DNA of 6,457 nt from a bacterium (GTDB lineage Bacteria > Babelota > Babeliae > Babelales > RVW-14): assembly GCA_023249895.1 (NCBI GenBank), contig JAHFBS010000039.1, positions 1,286 through 7,742 of the forward strand. Reading direction: 5' to 3'. Position 1 is the stretch's first letter; the number at the start of each line of letters is the position of its first letter. This document shows, one piece after another, positions 1-5,391 of the stretch. The position numbers and the translations under genes are program-made. The notes under the pieces were generated by a model. It saw only the letters and a program-made list of their open reading frames with translations. It did not search any database and was not told the DNA's origin.

Positions 1-602
1 CGCATCATATCCGCAGGAAAACGAGCGATAATACCAGCAAAAATAATCATTGAGCTTCCGTTGCCAATTCCATGGGCATTGATTTGTTCACCAAGCCACA
101 TAACGAACAGGGCGCCCAAGCTCAGAAAAAGAACTGCTGACAACCTAAAGCTCCATCCTGGTGTAAAGACAATATTAGGCTGACGTTCGATATAAACGGC
201 AAGCCCAATTGACTGTACTACCGCGACAACCAACGTGAGATACCGTGTGTAACGATTGATGATACGACGTCCGTACTCACCTTCTTTTGACAGTGCCTCA
301 AGGGTTGGAACCATGATGGTCAAAAGTTGCATCATAATAGATGCACTGATATAAGGTGACATTCCAAGTGCAAAAATAGCAAAGTTTTTAAGTGCGCCTC
401 CTGAAAAAAGATCAAGATACGATAAAAAGCCTCCGCCAAATTTTCCACTAAATAATGCATTAAGTGCTACAACATCAATACCTGGAATTGGTATATGTGT
501 TCCAAATCGGAAAACCGCAAAAATACCGAGTGTGTACGCGAGCTTTTTACGCAATTCCGAAACGAAAAAAATGTTTTTGAAATTATGGAGTAAAACCACC
601 AC
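1..602 (-). CDS. secY: Protein translocase subunit SecY, N-terminal 200 codons (cut by window edge)
   Basis: SecY is the channel-forming subunit of the SecYEG translocon, which moves unfolded proteins across, or inserts them into, the cytoplasmic membrane. Reading the minus strand from a GTG at 602 gives 200 codons without a stop, roughly the first half of a protein that usually has about 430 residues. Family features seen: THIPIPGID near residues 35-43, ALGMSPYISASIMMQLLT near 78-95 (TM2), the cytosolic loop KEGEYGRR near 106-113, NRYTRYLT at 116-123 leading into TM3, and WLGEQINAHGIGNGSSMIIF near 169-188 leading into TM5. The start is GTG, preceded by AGGAG (610-614) with a 7-nt spacer; a second GTG follows directly, so the start could be one codon later. 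It begins 10 nt after rplO, the usual secY position in spc operons. The only visible abnormality is the truncation by the window. Confidence 0.96.
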   Translation of the reverse strand, partial: MVVLLHNFKNIFFVSELRKKLAYTLGIFAVFRFGTHIPIPGIDVVALNALFSGKFGGGFLSYLDLFSGGALKNFAIFALGMSPYISASIMMQLLTIMVPTLEALSKEGEYGRRIINRYTRYLTLVVAVVQSIGLAVYIERQPNIVFTPGWSFRLSAVLFLSLGALFVMWLGEQINAHGIGNGSSMIIFAGIIARFPADMM

Positions 603-609
603 CGCCTAT

Positions 610-614
610 CTCCT
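610..614 (-). promoter_or_regulatory. Shine-Dalgarno site fixing the secY GTG start
   Basis: AGGAG on the minus strand lies 7 nt before the GTG at 602 and overlaps the rplO stop codon TAG (613-615). It decides the secY start, since no ATG is available near the conserved N-terminus. The overlap implies that ribosomes ending rplO can re-initiate on secY. Confidence 0.75.
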
Positions 615-1053
615 ATAACAACTGAACAACGCCTCCAGCCTTCTCAATAGCCTGTGTAGCCGTTTTACTTACGGCATGCACATTGACTGTTAATTTCTTG
701 GTAAGCGATCCTGTTCCAAGGATTTTGACGCGAACTGCGCCATTACCCTTGATAAGTCCTTTTTCACGCAAAGAAAGTTCGTTAACGGTATCGTTAACAG
801 CGAATTTTCTTTCAAGATCTTCAAGATTTACTATTGCTGGTTTACATGCAAGCGCATTGACAAAGCCGCGACGTGGAATGCGTCGGACCAAGGGCATTTG
901 TCCGCCTTCAAAGAAGGCCTTAATTTCGCTGGTAGAACCGGTACGGCTTTTCTGACCTTCTTTACCGCGACCTGAATAACGGCCACGTTTGCCACCACGA
1001 CCAACGCGTTTACGTGGTTCAGTAAGTTTTTTTAAATTATTGAGCTGCAACAT
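613..1053 (-). CDS. rplO: 50S ribosomal protein L15
   Basis: L15 is a late-assembling 50S protein that reaches into 23S rRNA. The 146-residue product has the family layout: a basic, glycine-rich extended N-terminus (RKRVGRGGKRGRYSGRGKEG, residues 14-33, followed by QKSR), the FFEGGQMPLVRRIPRRGF segment near 47-64, and a globular C-terminal half with VRVKILGTGSLTKKLTV near 107-123 and the ending AIEKAGGVVQLL. The N-terminal motif GGKRGRYSGRG differs from the more common GIGSGLGKTSGRGHKGQ form; I associate it with candidate-phylum bacteria, which is inference. The ATG at 1053 lies 17 nt inside the end of rpsE, with TAGGA at 1061-1065 and a 7-nt spacer. Normally rpmD (L30) sits between rpsE and rplO, but here there is none. 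The stop is TAG. Confidence 0.97.
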   Translation of the reverse strand: MLQLNNLKKLTEPRKRVGRGGKRGRYSGRGKEGQKSRTGSTSEIKAFFEGGQMPLVRRIPRRGFVNALACKPAIVNLEDLERKFAVNDTVNELSLREKGLIKGNGAVRVKILGTGSLTKKLTVNVHAVSKTATQAIEKAGGVVQLL

Positions 1054-1591
1054 TGTTGTTTCCTACAATTTCTTTAACAGTTTTGCCTCTAAGCTGAGCA
1101 ATTTGTTGTGCTGAGCGAAGTTTTGAAAGAGCATCCATGGTTGCCTTAACAACGTTTTGTGGGTTTGATGCTCCAATTACTTTTGACAAAACGTCACGTA
1201 CGCCAATTGCTTCCATGACTGAGCGAACAGCTCCGCCTGCAATAACACCTGTACCTTTTGCAGCTGAACGGATAATAACCTTGCTTGCAGAATGTTTACC
1301 GGTAACCGTATAAGGAATGGTTGTTTTATAAAGTGGAATGGTTACCATGTGCTTGCGGGCTTTACGCAAAGCTTTTGAAATTGCTGCTGAAACATCACGA
1401 CTTTTGCCAAGTGCAATGCCAACCTTGCCCTTTTTATCGCCAACGACGACAAGAGCTGAGAAGGCGAAGCGTCGACCTCCTCGAATAACTTTAGCAACAC
1501 GTCTGACGCTCAAAACTGACTCTGAAAACTCTTCAACTGGTTCTTGCTGTCTTGCAACAGCCAGTGATTTTTTGTTTTTCTCTTCGGCCAT
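1037..1591 (-). CDS. rpsE: 30S ribosomal protein S5
   Basis: S5 lies on the back of the 30S subunit near the mRNA entry channel, contributes to decoding fidelity, and is the classic site of spectinomycin-resistance changes. The 184-residue product has the N-terminal double-stranded-RNA-binding-like domain, with SVRRVAKVIRGGRRFAFSALVVVGD near residues 28-52 (including the spectinomycin-loop GGRR) and GKSRDVSAAISKALRKA near 62-78. The C-terminal domain carries IIRSAAKGTGVIAGGAVRSVMEAIGVRDVLSK near 106-137 and SNPQNVVKATMDAL near 142-155. The ATG at 1591 is the only plausible start, because an in-frame TAG lies two codons upstream. Its ribosome site is not classical: AGGA sits only one base before the ATG, and GGGA lies 9 nt before it. 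The gene starts 23 nt after rplR and overlaps rplO by 17 nt. The stop is TAA. Confidence 0.98.
   Translation of the reverse strand: MAEEKNKKSLAVARQQEPVEEFSESVLSVRRVAKVIRGGRRFAFSALVVVGDKKGKVGIALGKSRDVSAAISKALRKARKHMVTIPLYKTTIPYTVTGKHSASKVIIRSAAKGTGVIAGGAVRSVMEAIGVRDVLSKVIGASNPQNVVKATMDALSKLRSAQQIAQLRGKTVKEIVGNNNVAAQ
1061..1065 (-). promoter_or_regulatory. Shine-Dalgarno site for rplO, inside rpsE
   Basis: TAGGA on the minus strand lies 7 nt upstream of the rplO ATG at 1053 and within the coding end of rpsE. It supports the overlapping start, because the N-terminus it produces (MLQLNNLKK) matches the usual L15 beginning. It suggests translational coupling of S5 and L15. Confidence 0.7.
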
Positions 1592-1606
1592 ATCCTACAT
1601 TCCCAG
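1589..1606 (-). promoter_or_regulatory. Start-stop codon pair in frame just before rpsE
   Basis: On the minus strand the leader reads GGGA-ATG-TAG-GAT-ATG, where the last ATG starts rpsE. The first ATG is followed directly by a TAG stop and is in frame with rpsE. GGGA touches the first ATG but lies 9 nt from the second, a workable distance, so the real start is still the second ATG. Whether the ATG-TAG pair has any role in initiation cannot be told from sequence. Confidence 0.35.
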
Positions 1607-1614
1607 AAAGCTAT

Positions 1615-1968
1615 TTAAAATTTCAACCCAGCTTCGCGTAGTCCATCGGCAAGCGCTTTAATTCTTCCATGATAAAGGTAGCCGCCGCGATCAAAAAAAA
1701 CAGGACCAAGCTTTTTAGTTACTGCTATTTTACCTAATTCAAGACCAACTTGTTTAGCAATTTCGGTCTTTTTTCCTGTTGCTTTATCCAATTGTTGTGA
1801 TGAATAACTGACTACGGTTTCGTGCTTATTGTCGTCAATAATTTGTGCATGAATATGGTTGAGACTACGATAAACAGAAATGCGTAGACGAGTACCGCGT
1901 TCTTGATTACTACGTACTCGATATACTCTGCGTTGTGCTCTTCGTCTAAAATTTCTTAACAAACTCAC
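1615..1968 (-). CDS. rplR: 50S ribosomal protein L18
   Basis: L18 binds 5S rRNA and, with L5, builds the central protuberance of the 50S subunit. The product has 117 residues, the usual length. It has a very basic N-terminus (RNFRRRAQRRVYRVR near 5-19), the core TRLRISVYRSLNHIHAQIIDD near 26-46, and the family-defining C-terminus with FFDRGGYLYHGR at 91-102 and ALADGLREAGLKF at 105-117. The start is GTG at 1968, preceded by GGGAG (1976-1980) with a 7-nt spacer; there is no closer ATG. It begins 15 nt after rplF, whose stop is followed by an in-frame TGA. The stop is TAA. Confidence 0.97.
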   Translation of the reverse strand: MSLLRNFRRRAQRRVYRVRSNQERGTRLRISVYRSLNHIHAQIIDDNKHETVVSYSSQQLDKATGKKTEIAKQVGLELGKIAVTKKLGPVFFDRGGYLYHGRIKALADGLREAGLKF

Positions 1969-1983
1969 GTTGAAGCTCCCTCA

Positions 1984-2529
1984 CTATGCCGCTGCTGCTT
2001 TTGTCTTACCGGCCTTGCGAATAATTACCTCGCCTTCTTTGACAATACCTGTTCCTTTGTAGGGTTCAGGTGGTCTGAGTGAGCGAATAGCATCAACGGT
2101 GTTGCCCAATACAAACTTATTTGCCGAACGAAGGACCAATTGTTGGCCTGTTTTGTCTATTTCAATTGTTACTTCAGATGGTATTTCAAGATCTATTTTG
2201 TGGGTAAAACCAAGCGTAAAAGTTACCTTTTTACCTGCTTGTTGTGCTTTAAAGCCTAACCCAACAATAGTAATTTTTTGTTCAAATCCTGTTTCAACGC
2301 CTTTTACTGCGTTAGCAAGAAGTGCGCGGTGAAGACCCCACAGCATACGTGCGCGGCGATCTTTTTTTTCAGAAACGACTGAAAGATTTTTACCGTCGAC
2401 TTTTGCAACGATTCCTGCAGGAAGTGTATGCTCGAACGAAGCCTTAGCCCCTGAAACCGTTACACGATTGCCTTGAATTTGAATTTTGGCGGATGTGAAT
2501 GCAATTGCTTTTTTACCAATTTTTGACAT
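1984..2529 (-). CDS. rplF: 50S ribosomal protein L6
   Basis: L6 binds 23S rRNA helix 97 near the sarcin-ricin loop, close to the factor-binding site of the 50S subunit. The 181-residue product matches the usual size and shows the duplicated L6 fold. The first repeat begins MSKIGKKAI and contains ARMLWGLHRALLANAVKGV near 60-78. The second contains KITIVGLGFKAQQAGKKVTFTLGFTH near 85-110. The C-terminal signature RSLRPPEPYKGTGIVKEGEV at 149-168 is close to the common RPPEPYKGKGIRY form but lacks its second lysine and the tyrosine. The protein ends in a short alanine-rich tail. The ATG at 2529 has AAGGA at 2536-2540 with a 6-nt spacer, overlapping the rpsH stop codon (TAAGGA). The stop is TAG, followed at once by an in-frame TGA. 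Confidence 0.98.
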   Translation of the reverse strand: MSKIGKKAIAFTSAKIQIQGNRVTVSGAKASFEHTLPAGIVAKVDGKNLSVVSEKKDRRARMLWGLHRALLANAVKGVETGFEQKITIVGLGFKAQQAGKKVTFTLGFTHKIDLEIPSEVTIEIDKTGQQLVLRSANKFVLGNTVDAIRSLRPPEPYKGTGIVKEGEVIIRKAGKTKAAAA

Positions 2530-2538
2530 AGCTGATCC

Positions 2539-2931
2539 TTACCACACGTGGCAAATTACTTCACCGCCAATGCCCAACTTTTTAGCCTGTCGATCACTCA
2601 TCACACCTTGGCTGGTGGTGAGAATCGAAACGCCCAAACCGCCTGTTACGGAGGTTATTGCGTTGCTTGACTCGTAAACACGTCGGCTAGGTTTACTGAC
2701 GCGATTAAGTTCATGTATAACCGGCTCAGAACCAACGTATTTTAATGCGATTGTAAGCGTATGATGATTATCAAGTGCATCAACGCTGAAATCTTTAATA
2801 AAACCTTCATTTTTCAGAACGAGAGCAACAGCTTCTCTACCTTTTGAATGAGGAACTGCTACCGATCGTTTACCAACCATTAGTGCATTGCGAATGGCGG
2901 TAAGAAAATCACCGATTGTATCGATTGACAT
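2539..2931 (-). CDS. rpsH: 30S ribosomal protein S8
   Basis: S8 is a primary 16S rRNA-binding protein of the 30S platform (helix 21). In E. coli it also represses the spc operon by binding its mRNA. The 130-residue product starts MSIDTIGDFLTAIRNAL, matching the usual DPIADMLTRIRNA beginning, and ends with the family signature: RVSKPSRRVY near 77-86, VTGGLGVSILTTSQGVMSDR near 95-114 and KKLGIGGEVICHVW at 117-130. A longer frame reaches upstream to 3015, but its first 28 residues do not resemble S8 and overlap rpsN. I therefore chose the ATG at 2931, which has GGAG (2940-2943) 8 nt upstream. Common STSKG reads TTSQG here, a conservative change. The gene is 14 nt from rpsN and 9 nt from rplF. 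The stop is TAA. Confidence 0.97.
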   Translation of the reverse strand: MSIDTIGDFLTAIRNALMVGKRSVAVPHSKGREAVALVLKNEGFIKDFSVDALDNHHTLTIALKYVGSEPVIHELNRVSKPSRRVYESSNAITSVTGGLGVSILTTSQGVMSDRQAKKLGIGGEVICHVW

Positions 2932-2939
2932 ACAGATGT

Positions 2940-2943
2940 CTCC
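2940..2943 (-). promoter_or_regulatory. Shine-Dalgarno site deciding the rpsH start
   Basis: GGAG on the minus strand lies 8 nt before the ATG at 2931, in the 14-nt gap between the rpsN stop (TAA, 2946-2948) and rpsH. It supports the 130-residue S8 over the longer frame that would begin inside rpsN. Confidence 0.7.
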
Positions 2944-2945
2944 AA

Positions 2946-3131
2946 TTACCAACTTGCTTTGCGAACGCCAGGAAGCAGGCCATCCAGCGCATTTTTTCTT
3001 ACACACATCCTGCACATTTCAAAGAAACGCATATATCCACGAGCTCTTCCACAGAGTTTGCAACGGTTGCGCGTTCGTGTGGAAAACTTTGGAGTACGTT
3101 TGCTTTTTTCAATCATTGCTTTACGTGCCAT
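2946..3131 (-). CDS. rpsN: 30S ribosomal protein S14, short zinc-binding type
   Basis: S14 binds the 3' major domain of 16S rRNA in the head of the 30S subunit, beside S3 and S10. The 61-residue product is the short type with four cysteines: C24 and C27 (CKLC) with C40 and C43 (CRMC), expected to hold one zinc ion. The longer, cysteine-free type has about 100 residues. Other family features are KRTPKF near 11-16, GRARGYMRFFEMCRMC at 28-43, and the ending LPGVRKASW at 53-61. The segment after the second cysteine pair reads VRKNALDG where FRELAYKG is common, so this copy is slightly divergent. The ATG at 3131 has a strong GGAGG (3137-3141) with a 5-nt spacer. It lies 14 nt after rplE, the usual place for this S14. 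The symbol rpsZ is also used for this type. The stop is TAA. Confidence 0.97.
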   Translation of the reverse strand: MARKAMIEKSKRTPKFSTRTRNRCKLCGRARGYMRFFEMCRMCVRKNALDGLLPGVRKASW

Positions 3132-3145
3132 GAGAACCTCCGCGT

Positions 3146-3694
3146 CTAACGCTTTTGAGCCTGAAACGGCATGTTGAACTTTTTCAAAAGAAGACGAGCG
3201 TGTTCATCATTGGAAGTCGTTGTTTGAATGGTAATATTCATACCACGACTTTTATCAGTTTTGTCAAAATCGACTTCAGGGAACACCATCCAGTCTTTTA
3301 ACCCGAGATTGTAGTTACCATTGCCGTCAAAAGTAGGCTTTACGCCTTGAAAGTCACGGACAGCGGGAAGCACAATGTTAATAAGCTTATCCAGAAAATG
3401 ATACATTTGGGTACGGCGCAACGTGACCATAACGCCAATTGCAACTCCCTGGCGGAGCTTAAATGTGGCGATTGATTTTCGTGCTAATGTTTTGGTTGAA
3501 GATTGTCCAGTAACTTGATCAACAATTTCCTTGACGAGGGCAACTGCTTTCGAGTCACTGACAGCTTCTTTGACGCCCACATTGATCACAATCTTGGAAA
3601 TCGCAGGGACCTCCATCATGTTTTTCAACTTGAGCTCATCTTTGAGCTCAGAGCGTATTTTTGTTTTGTAAAGTTCCTCTAAACGTGATTTCAT
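3146..3694 (-). CDS. rplE: 50S ribosomal protein L5
   Basis: L5 binds 5S rRNA, sits in the central protuberance, and contacts the P-site tRNA and S13 across the subunit interface. The product has 182 residues (typical about 180). It contains MKSRLEELYKTKIRSEL at 1-17, VPAISKIVINVGVKEA near 29-44, QSSTKTLARKSIATFKLRQG near 64-83, VTLRRTQMYHFLDKLI near 90-105, and the conserved DFQGVKPTFDGNGNYNLGL near 114-132. The frame can also start at a TTG at 3703. I prefer the ATG at 3694 because L5 normally begins with M(x)SRL and the CAGG motif (3704-3707) lies 9 nt from this ATG but abuts the TTG. The gap after rplX is 15 nt. The stop is TAG. Confidence 0.96.
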   Translation of the reverse strand: MKSRLEELYKTKIRSELKDELKLKNMMEVPAISKIVINVGVKEAVSDSKAVALVKEIVDQVTGQSSTKTLARKSIATFKLRQGVAIGVMVTLRRTQMYHFLDKLINIVLPAVRDFQGVKPTFDGNGNYNLGLKDWMVFPEVDFDKTDKSRGMNITIQTTTSNDEHARLLLKKFNMPFQAQKR

Positions 3695-3703
3695 AAGGCG
3701 CAA

Positions 3704-3707
3704 CCTG
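3704..3707 (-). promoter_or_regulatory. Weak Shine-Dalgarno site deciding the rplE start
   Basis: CAGG on the minus strand lies 9 nt upstream of the ATG at 3694 and directly against the alternative TTG at 3703, which is too close to use. It is a weak site, so initiation may rely partly on coupling to rplX, whose TAA lies 15 nt upstream of the ATG. Confidence 0.5.
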
Positions 3708-3709
3708 CT

Positions 3710-4024
3710 TTAAAAAGCTTCTTCGCAACGACTACAAATTCTTACTTTTTTCTCTGTATCAAGCATCTTTACCCGCGTGCGGCATGGTTTTTTGCACGAA
3801 GGGCAAATGGGCATGACTTTGGCCAAAGGAATAGGACGTTCTTCTTTAACAATCCCGCCTTTTTGACCTTGTTTTTTTGGTTTGGTGTGACGCGAGACAA
3901 CGCAAACGTCTTTGACCAACACAGAATCGTCTTTTGGACTTACCGTAATAACAAGCCCTTGCTTACCCCTATCTTTACCGGCAAGCACCACTACGGTGTC
4001 ATTCTTTTTTACACGTGCTAACAT
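3710..4024 (-). CDS. rplX: 50S ribosomal protein L24 with C-terminal zinc-ribbon-like cysteines
   Basis: L24 initiates assembly of the 50S subunit and lies near the exit of the peptide tunnel. The 104-residue product has the KOW motif near its N-terminus (KKNDTVVVLAGKDRGKQG at 6-23), the conserved RHTKPKKQGQKGGIVKEERPI near 45-65 and the PLAKVMPI segment. It also has four paired cysteines, C74/C77 (CPSC) and C97/C100 (CSRC), 19 residues apart between pairs, plus a lone C81. Such paired cysteines occur in a subset of bacterial L24 proteins and suggest a bound zinc; that is inference here. The frame has an earlier ATG at 4039, inside rplN. I chose the ATG at 4024 because MLARVKKND matches the usual L24 start and it has TAGGA (4031-4035) with a 6-nt spacer. 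The stop is TAA. Confidence 0.96.
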   Translation of the reverse strand: MLARVKKNDTVVVLAGKDRGKQGLVITVSPKDDSVLVKDVCVVSRHTKPKKQGQKGGIVKEERPIPLAKVMPICPSCKKPCRTRVKMLDTEKKVRICSRCEEAF

Positions 4025-4030
4025 AGTCGT

Positions 4031-4035
4031 TCCTA
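4031..4035 (-). promoter_or_regulatory. Shine-Dalgarno site deciding the rplX start
   Basis: TAGGA on the minus strand lies 6 nt before the ATG at 4024 and contains the rplN stop codon TAG (4033-4035). It favours this start over the ATG at 4039 and implies stop-start coupling of L14 and L24. Confidence 0.7.
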
Positions 4036-4404
4036 CCATACTTCCGGGGCAAGCGAAATAATTTTCGTATGAACCCCACCAGCTTTGAGTTCTCGTGCAA
4101 TAGGACCAAAAATACGGGTTCCTATTGGTTGTTTTTCTTTATCCAATAAAACGGCAGCATTATCATCAAAACGAATATAGCTGCCATCGGAACGCTTAAA
4201 TTCTTTGCGTGTGCGAACAATGACAGCGTCATAAACGTCACTCTTCTTTGCGGTACAGCCAGGAATAGCTTTTTTGACCGCAACTTTTACAAGGTCCCCA
4301 ATGCGGGCGTAACGTTTACGTGAGCTTCCGCACACACGAATGACCATAACTTTTTTTGCCCCAGAATTGTCGGCAACTTCAAGCATCGCTCGTTCTTGTA
4401 CCAT
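4033..4404 (-). CDS. rplN: 50S ribosomal protein L14
   Basis: L14 binds 23S rRNA at the subunit interface, contacts L19, and forms part of an intersubunit bridge; it is also the docking site of the silencing factor RsfS. The 123-residue product has the standard length. Features are [20 protein letters not shown] at 1-20, [19 protein letters not shown] at 31-49, the signature [18 protein letters not shown] at 63-80 followed by DNAAV, and [16 protein letters not shown] at 95-110 with the ending [10 protein letters not shown]. The ATG at 4404 has AGGGA (4410-4414) with a 5-nt spacer. In E. coli this gene opens the separate spc operon; here it starts only 15 nt after rpsQ. The stop is TAG. Confidence 0.98.
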   Translation of the reverse strand: MVQERAMLEVADNSGAKKVMVIRVCGSSRKRYARIGDLVKVAVKKAIPGCTAKKSDVYDAVIVRTRKEFKRSDGSYIRFDDNAAVLLDKEKQPIGTRIFGPIARELKAGGVHTKIISLAPEVW

Positions 4405-4419
4405 GTCGTTCCCTATCTA

Positions 4420-4698
4420 TTAGCGATGAGAAAGAACTTTGACCAGTGTCATATGTTTTTCTTTTGACAGTGGTCTGCATTCTTTAATTTCAACAACGTC
4501 ACCAATTTTAGCGACGCTATTTTCATCATGAGCTTTAAATTTTTTGTGCCGACGAATTGTTTTACCCCAAAACGGATCTTGCAACATGCGTGTTACTTTG
4601 ACCACAATCGTCTTAGCCATTTTATCTGAGACAACCGTGCCAACGAGCACTTTGCCGTTTGATGAGGCGTGTGTTTGCGAAGCTTCCTGCGCTACCAT
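4420..4698 (-). CDS. rpsQ: 30S ribosomal protein S17
   Basis: S17 is an early-binding 30S protein with an OB fold that organises the 5' and central domains of 16S rRNA. The 92-residue product shows [21 protein letters not shown] at 15-35 (first 20 residues quoted as the family hallmark [12 protein letters not shown]), [11 protein letters not shown] near 49-59, and the signature [14 protein letters not shown] at 66-79. The N-terminus before GKVLVG (residues 1-14, [14 protein letters not shown]) is somewhat longer than in E. coli S17 and of low complexity. No later in-frame ATG fits, so I kept the start at 4698, which has AAGGA (4707-4711) with an 8-nt spacer. The gene follows rpmC by 18 nt. 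The stop is TAA, followed at once by an in-frame TAG. Confidence 0.97.
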   Translation of the reverse strand: MVAQEASQTHASSNGKVLVGTVVSDKMAKTIVVKVTRMLQDPFWGKTIRRHKKFKAHDENSVAKIGDVVEIKECRPLSKEKHMTLVKVLSHR

Positions 4699-4716
4699 GT
4701 ACCTTGTCCTTAGTGC

Positions 4717-4932
4717 TTAACTTTTCTTGACGTTGCCACGATGTTGTTGCTCTTTTTGCGCAAGCGTCAAAATGCGAGCAATCTGACAACGTATTTTTTT
4801 AAACTGTGAAGTGTCTTTAACTTGTCCCGTGAGGAGCCCAAGTCTGAGGTTGAATAATTCTCTACGAAGAGATTCAGCCTCGCTCTTGAGTGCGGATGCA
4901 TCCATTTTTTTCAAATCTTCTTTTGCTATCAT
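4717..4932 (-). CDS. rpmC: 50S ribosomal protein L29
   Basis: L29 lies near the peptide exit tunnel beside L23 and helps form the docking site for trigger factor and signal recognition particle. The 71-residue product is a small two-helix protein, a usual size for the family. The core SLRRELFNLRLGLLTGQVKD at 21-40 and the helix QFKKIRCQIARILTLAQKE near 43-61 match the family pattern ELFNLRFQLATGQLENT...RxxRRxIARIxT. The last residues (QHRGNVKKS) are a basic tail. The ATG at 4932 is preceded by GGAAG (4936-4940) and an AAGG that overlaps the rplP stop codon. It lies 12 nt after rplP and 18 nt before rpsQ, the standard order. The stop is TAA. Confidence 0.97.
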   Translation of the reverse strand: MIAKEDLKKMDASALKSEAESLRRELFNLRLGLLTGQVKDTSQFKKIRCQIARILTLAQKEQQHRGNVKKS

Positions 4933-4944
4933 GCTCTTCCAACC

Positions 4945-5388
4945 TTAGCTCACAGCAGCTTTTTGCTCTGCAGCAAGTTCAGCTTTATCAACAAATCTTG
5001 TTTTTATAGGCAGTTTGTGTGCTGCTGATTCCAAAATGTGTTGAGCTTCCGTTCTTGTTAATCCATCACCGAGTTCGATGAGAATGCGTCCTCGTTTGAC
5101 GACGGCAACCCAGAATTCTGGATTCCCTTTACCTTTACCCATACGTGTTTCTGCAGGTTTCTTACTTACTGCTTTATCAGGAAACACGCGTAAATATGAT
5201 TTGCCGACTTTTTTAAGATGTCGGTTAACGGCAACACGTAATGCTTCTATTTGACGCGCACTGACCCATGCCGATTCCAACGCCATAAGTCCAAAATCAC
5301 CAAAGTATACGGTTCGAGCGCCTTTGGACATGCCGAACATACGGCCACGTTGCATTTTTCGATATTTTGTTTTCTTTGGCATTAACAT
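4945..5388 (-). CDS. rplP: 50S ribosomal protein L16
   Basis: L16 organises the A-site tRNA region and peptidyl-transferase surroundings of the 50S subunit. The 147-residue product begins with the classical [17 protein letters not shown] and contains [17 protein letters not shown] near 44-60, [20 protein letters not shown] at 67-86 (continuing [11 protein letters not shown]), and [10 protein letters not shown] near 98-107. The arginine in TRMGKGKG corresponds to the one hydroxylated in E. coli L16 and is present here. The C-terminal tail after KLPIKTRFV is about ten residues longer than in E. coli and rich in Ala, Glu and Lys. The ATG at 5388 has AGGGG (5396-5400) with a 7-nt spacer; that site lies inside the last codons of rpsC, whose stop is only 3 nt upstream. 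The stop is TAA. Confidence 0.98.
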   Translation of the reverse strand: MLMPKKTKYRKMQRGRMFGMSKGARTVYFGDFGLMALESAWVSARQIEALRVAVNRHLKKVGKSYLRVFPDKAVSKKPAETRMGKGKGNPEFWVAVVKRGRILIELGDGLTRTEAQHILESAAHKLPIKTRFVDKAELAAEQKAAVS

Positions 5389-5391
5389 GGT

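Noticed and set aside
683..955. Plus-strand open frame of 90 codons opposite rplO, and similar plus-strand frames elsewhere (for example 1338-1661, 2099-2332, 2888-3177, 5977-6314)
   Set aside because: They lie antisense to strongly conserved ribosomal protein genes and show no recognisable domain, so they are best read as shadow frames.
2932..3015. 28-codon N-terminal extension of S8 upstream of 2931
   Set aside because: The residues do not resemble S8, the stretch overlaps rpsN, and the ATG at 2931 has a good Shine-Dalgarno site and a family-typical N-terminus.
3707..3718. Inverted repeat GCTTT-AA-AAAGC at the rplX stop as a hairpin or terminator
   Set aside because: The loop would be only 2 nt, the stem is AT-rich, and no T-run follows. 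It lies inside an operon with an immediate downstream gene.
3680..3730. S8 autoregulatory binding site at the rplX-rplE junction, as in E. coli
   Set aside because: The gap is only 15 nt and I could not see a helix resembling the S8 target of 16S rRNA. A covariance search would be needed.
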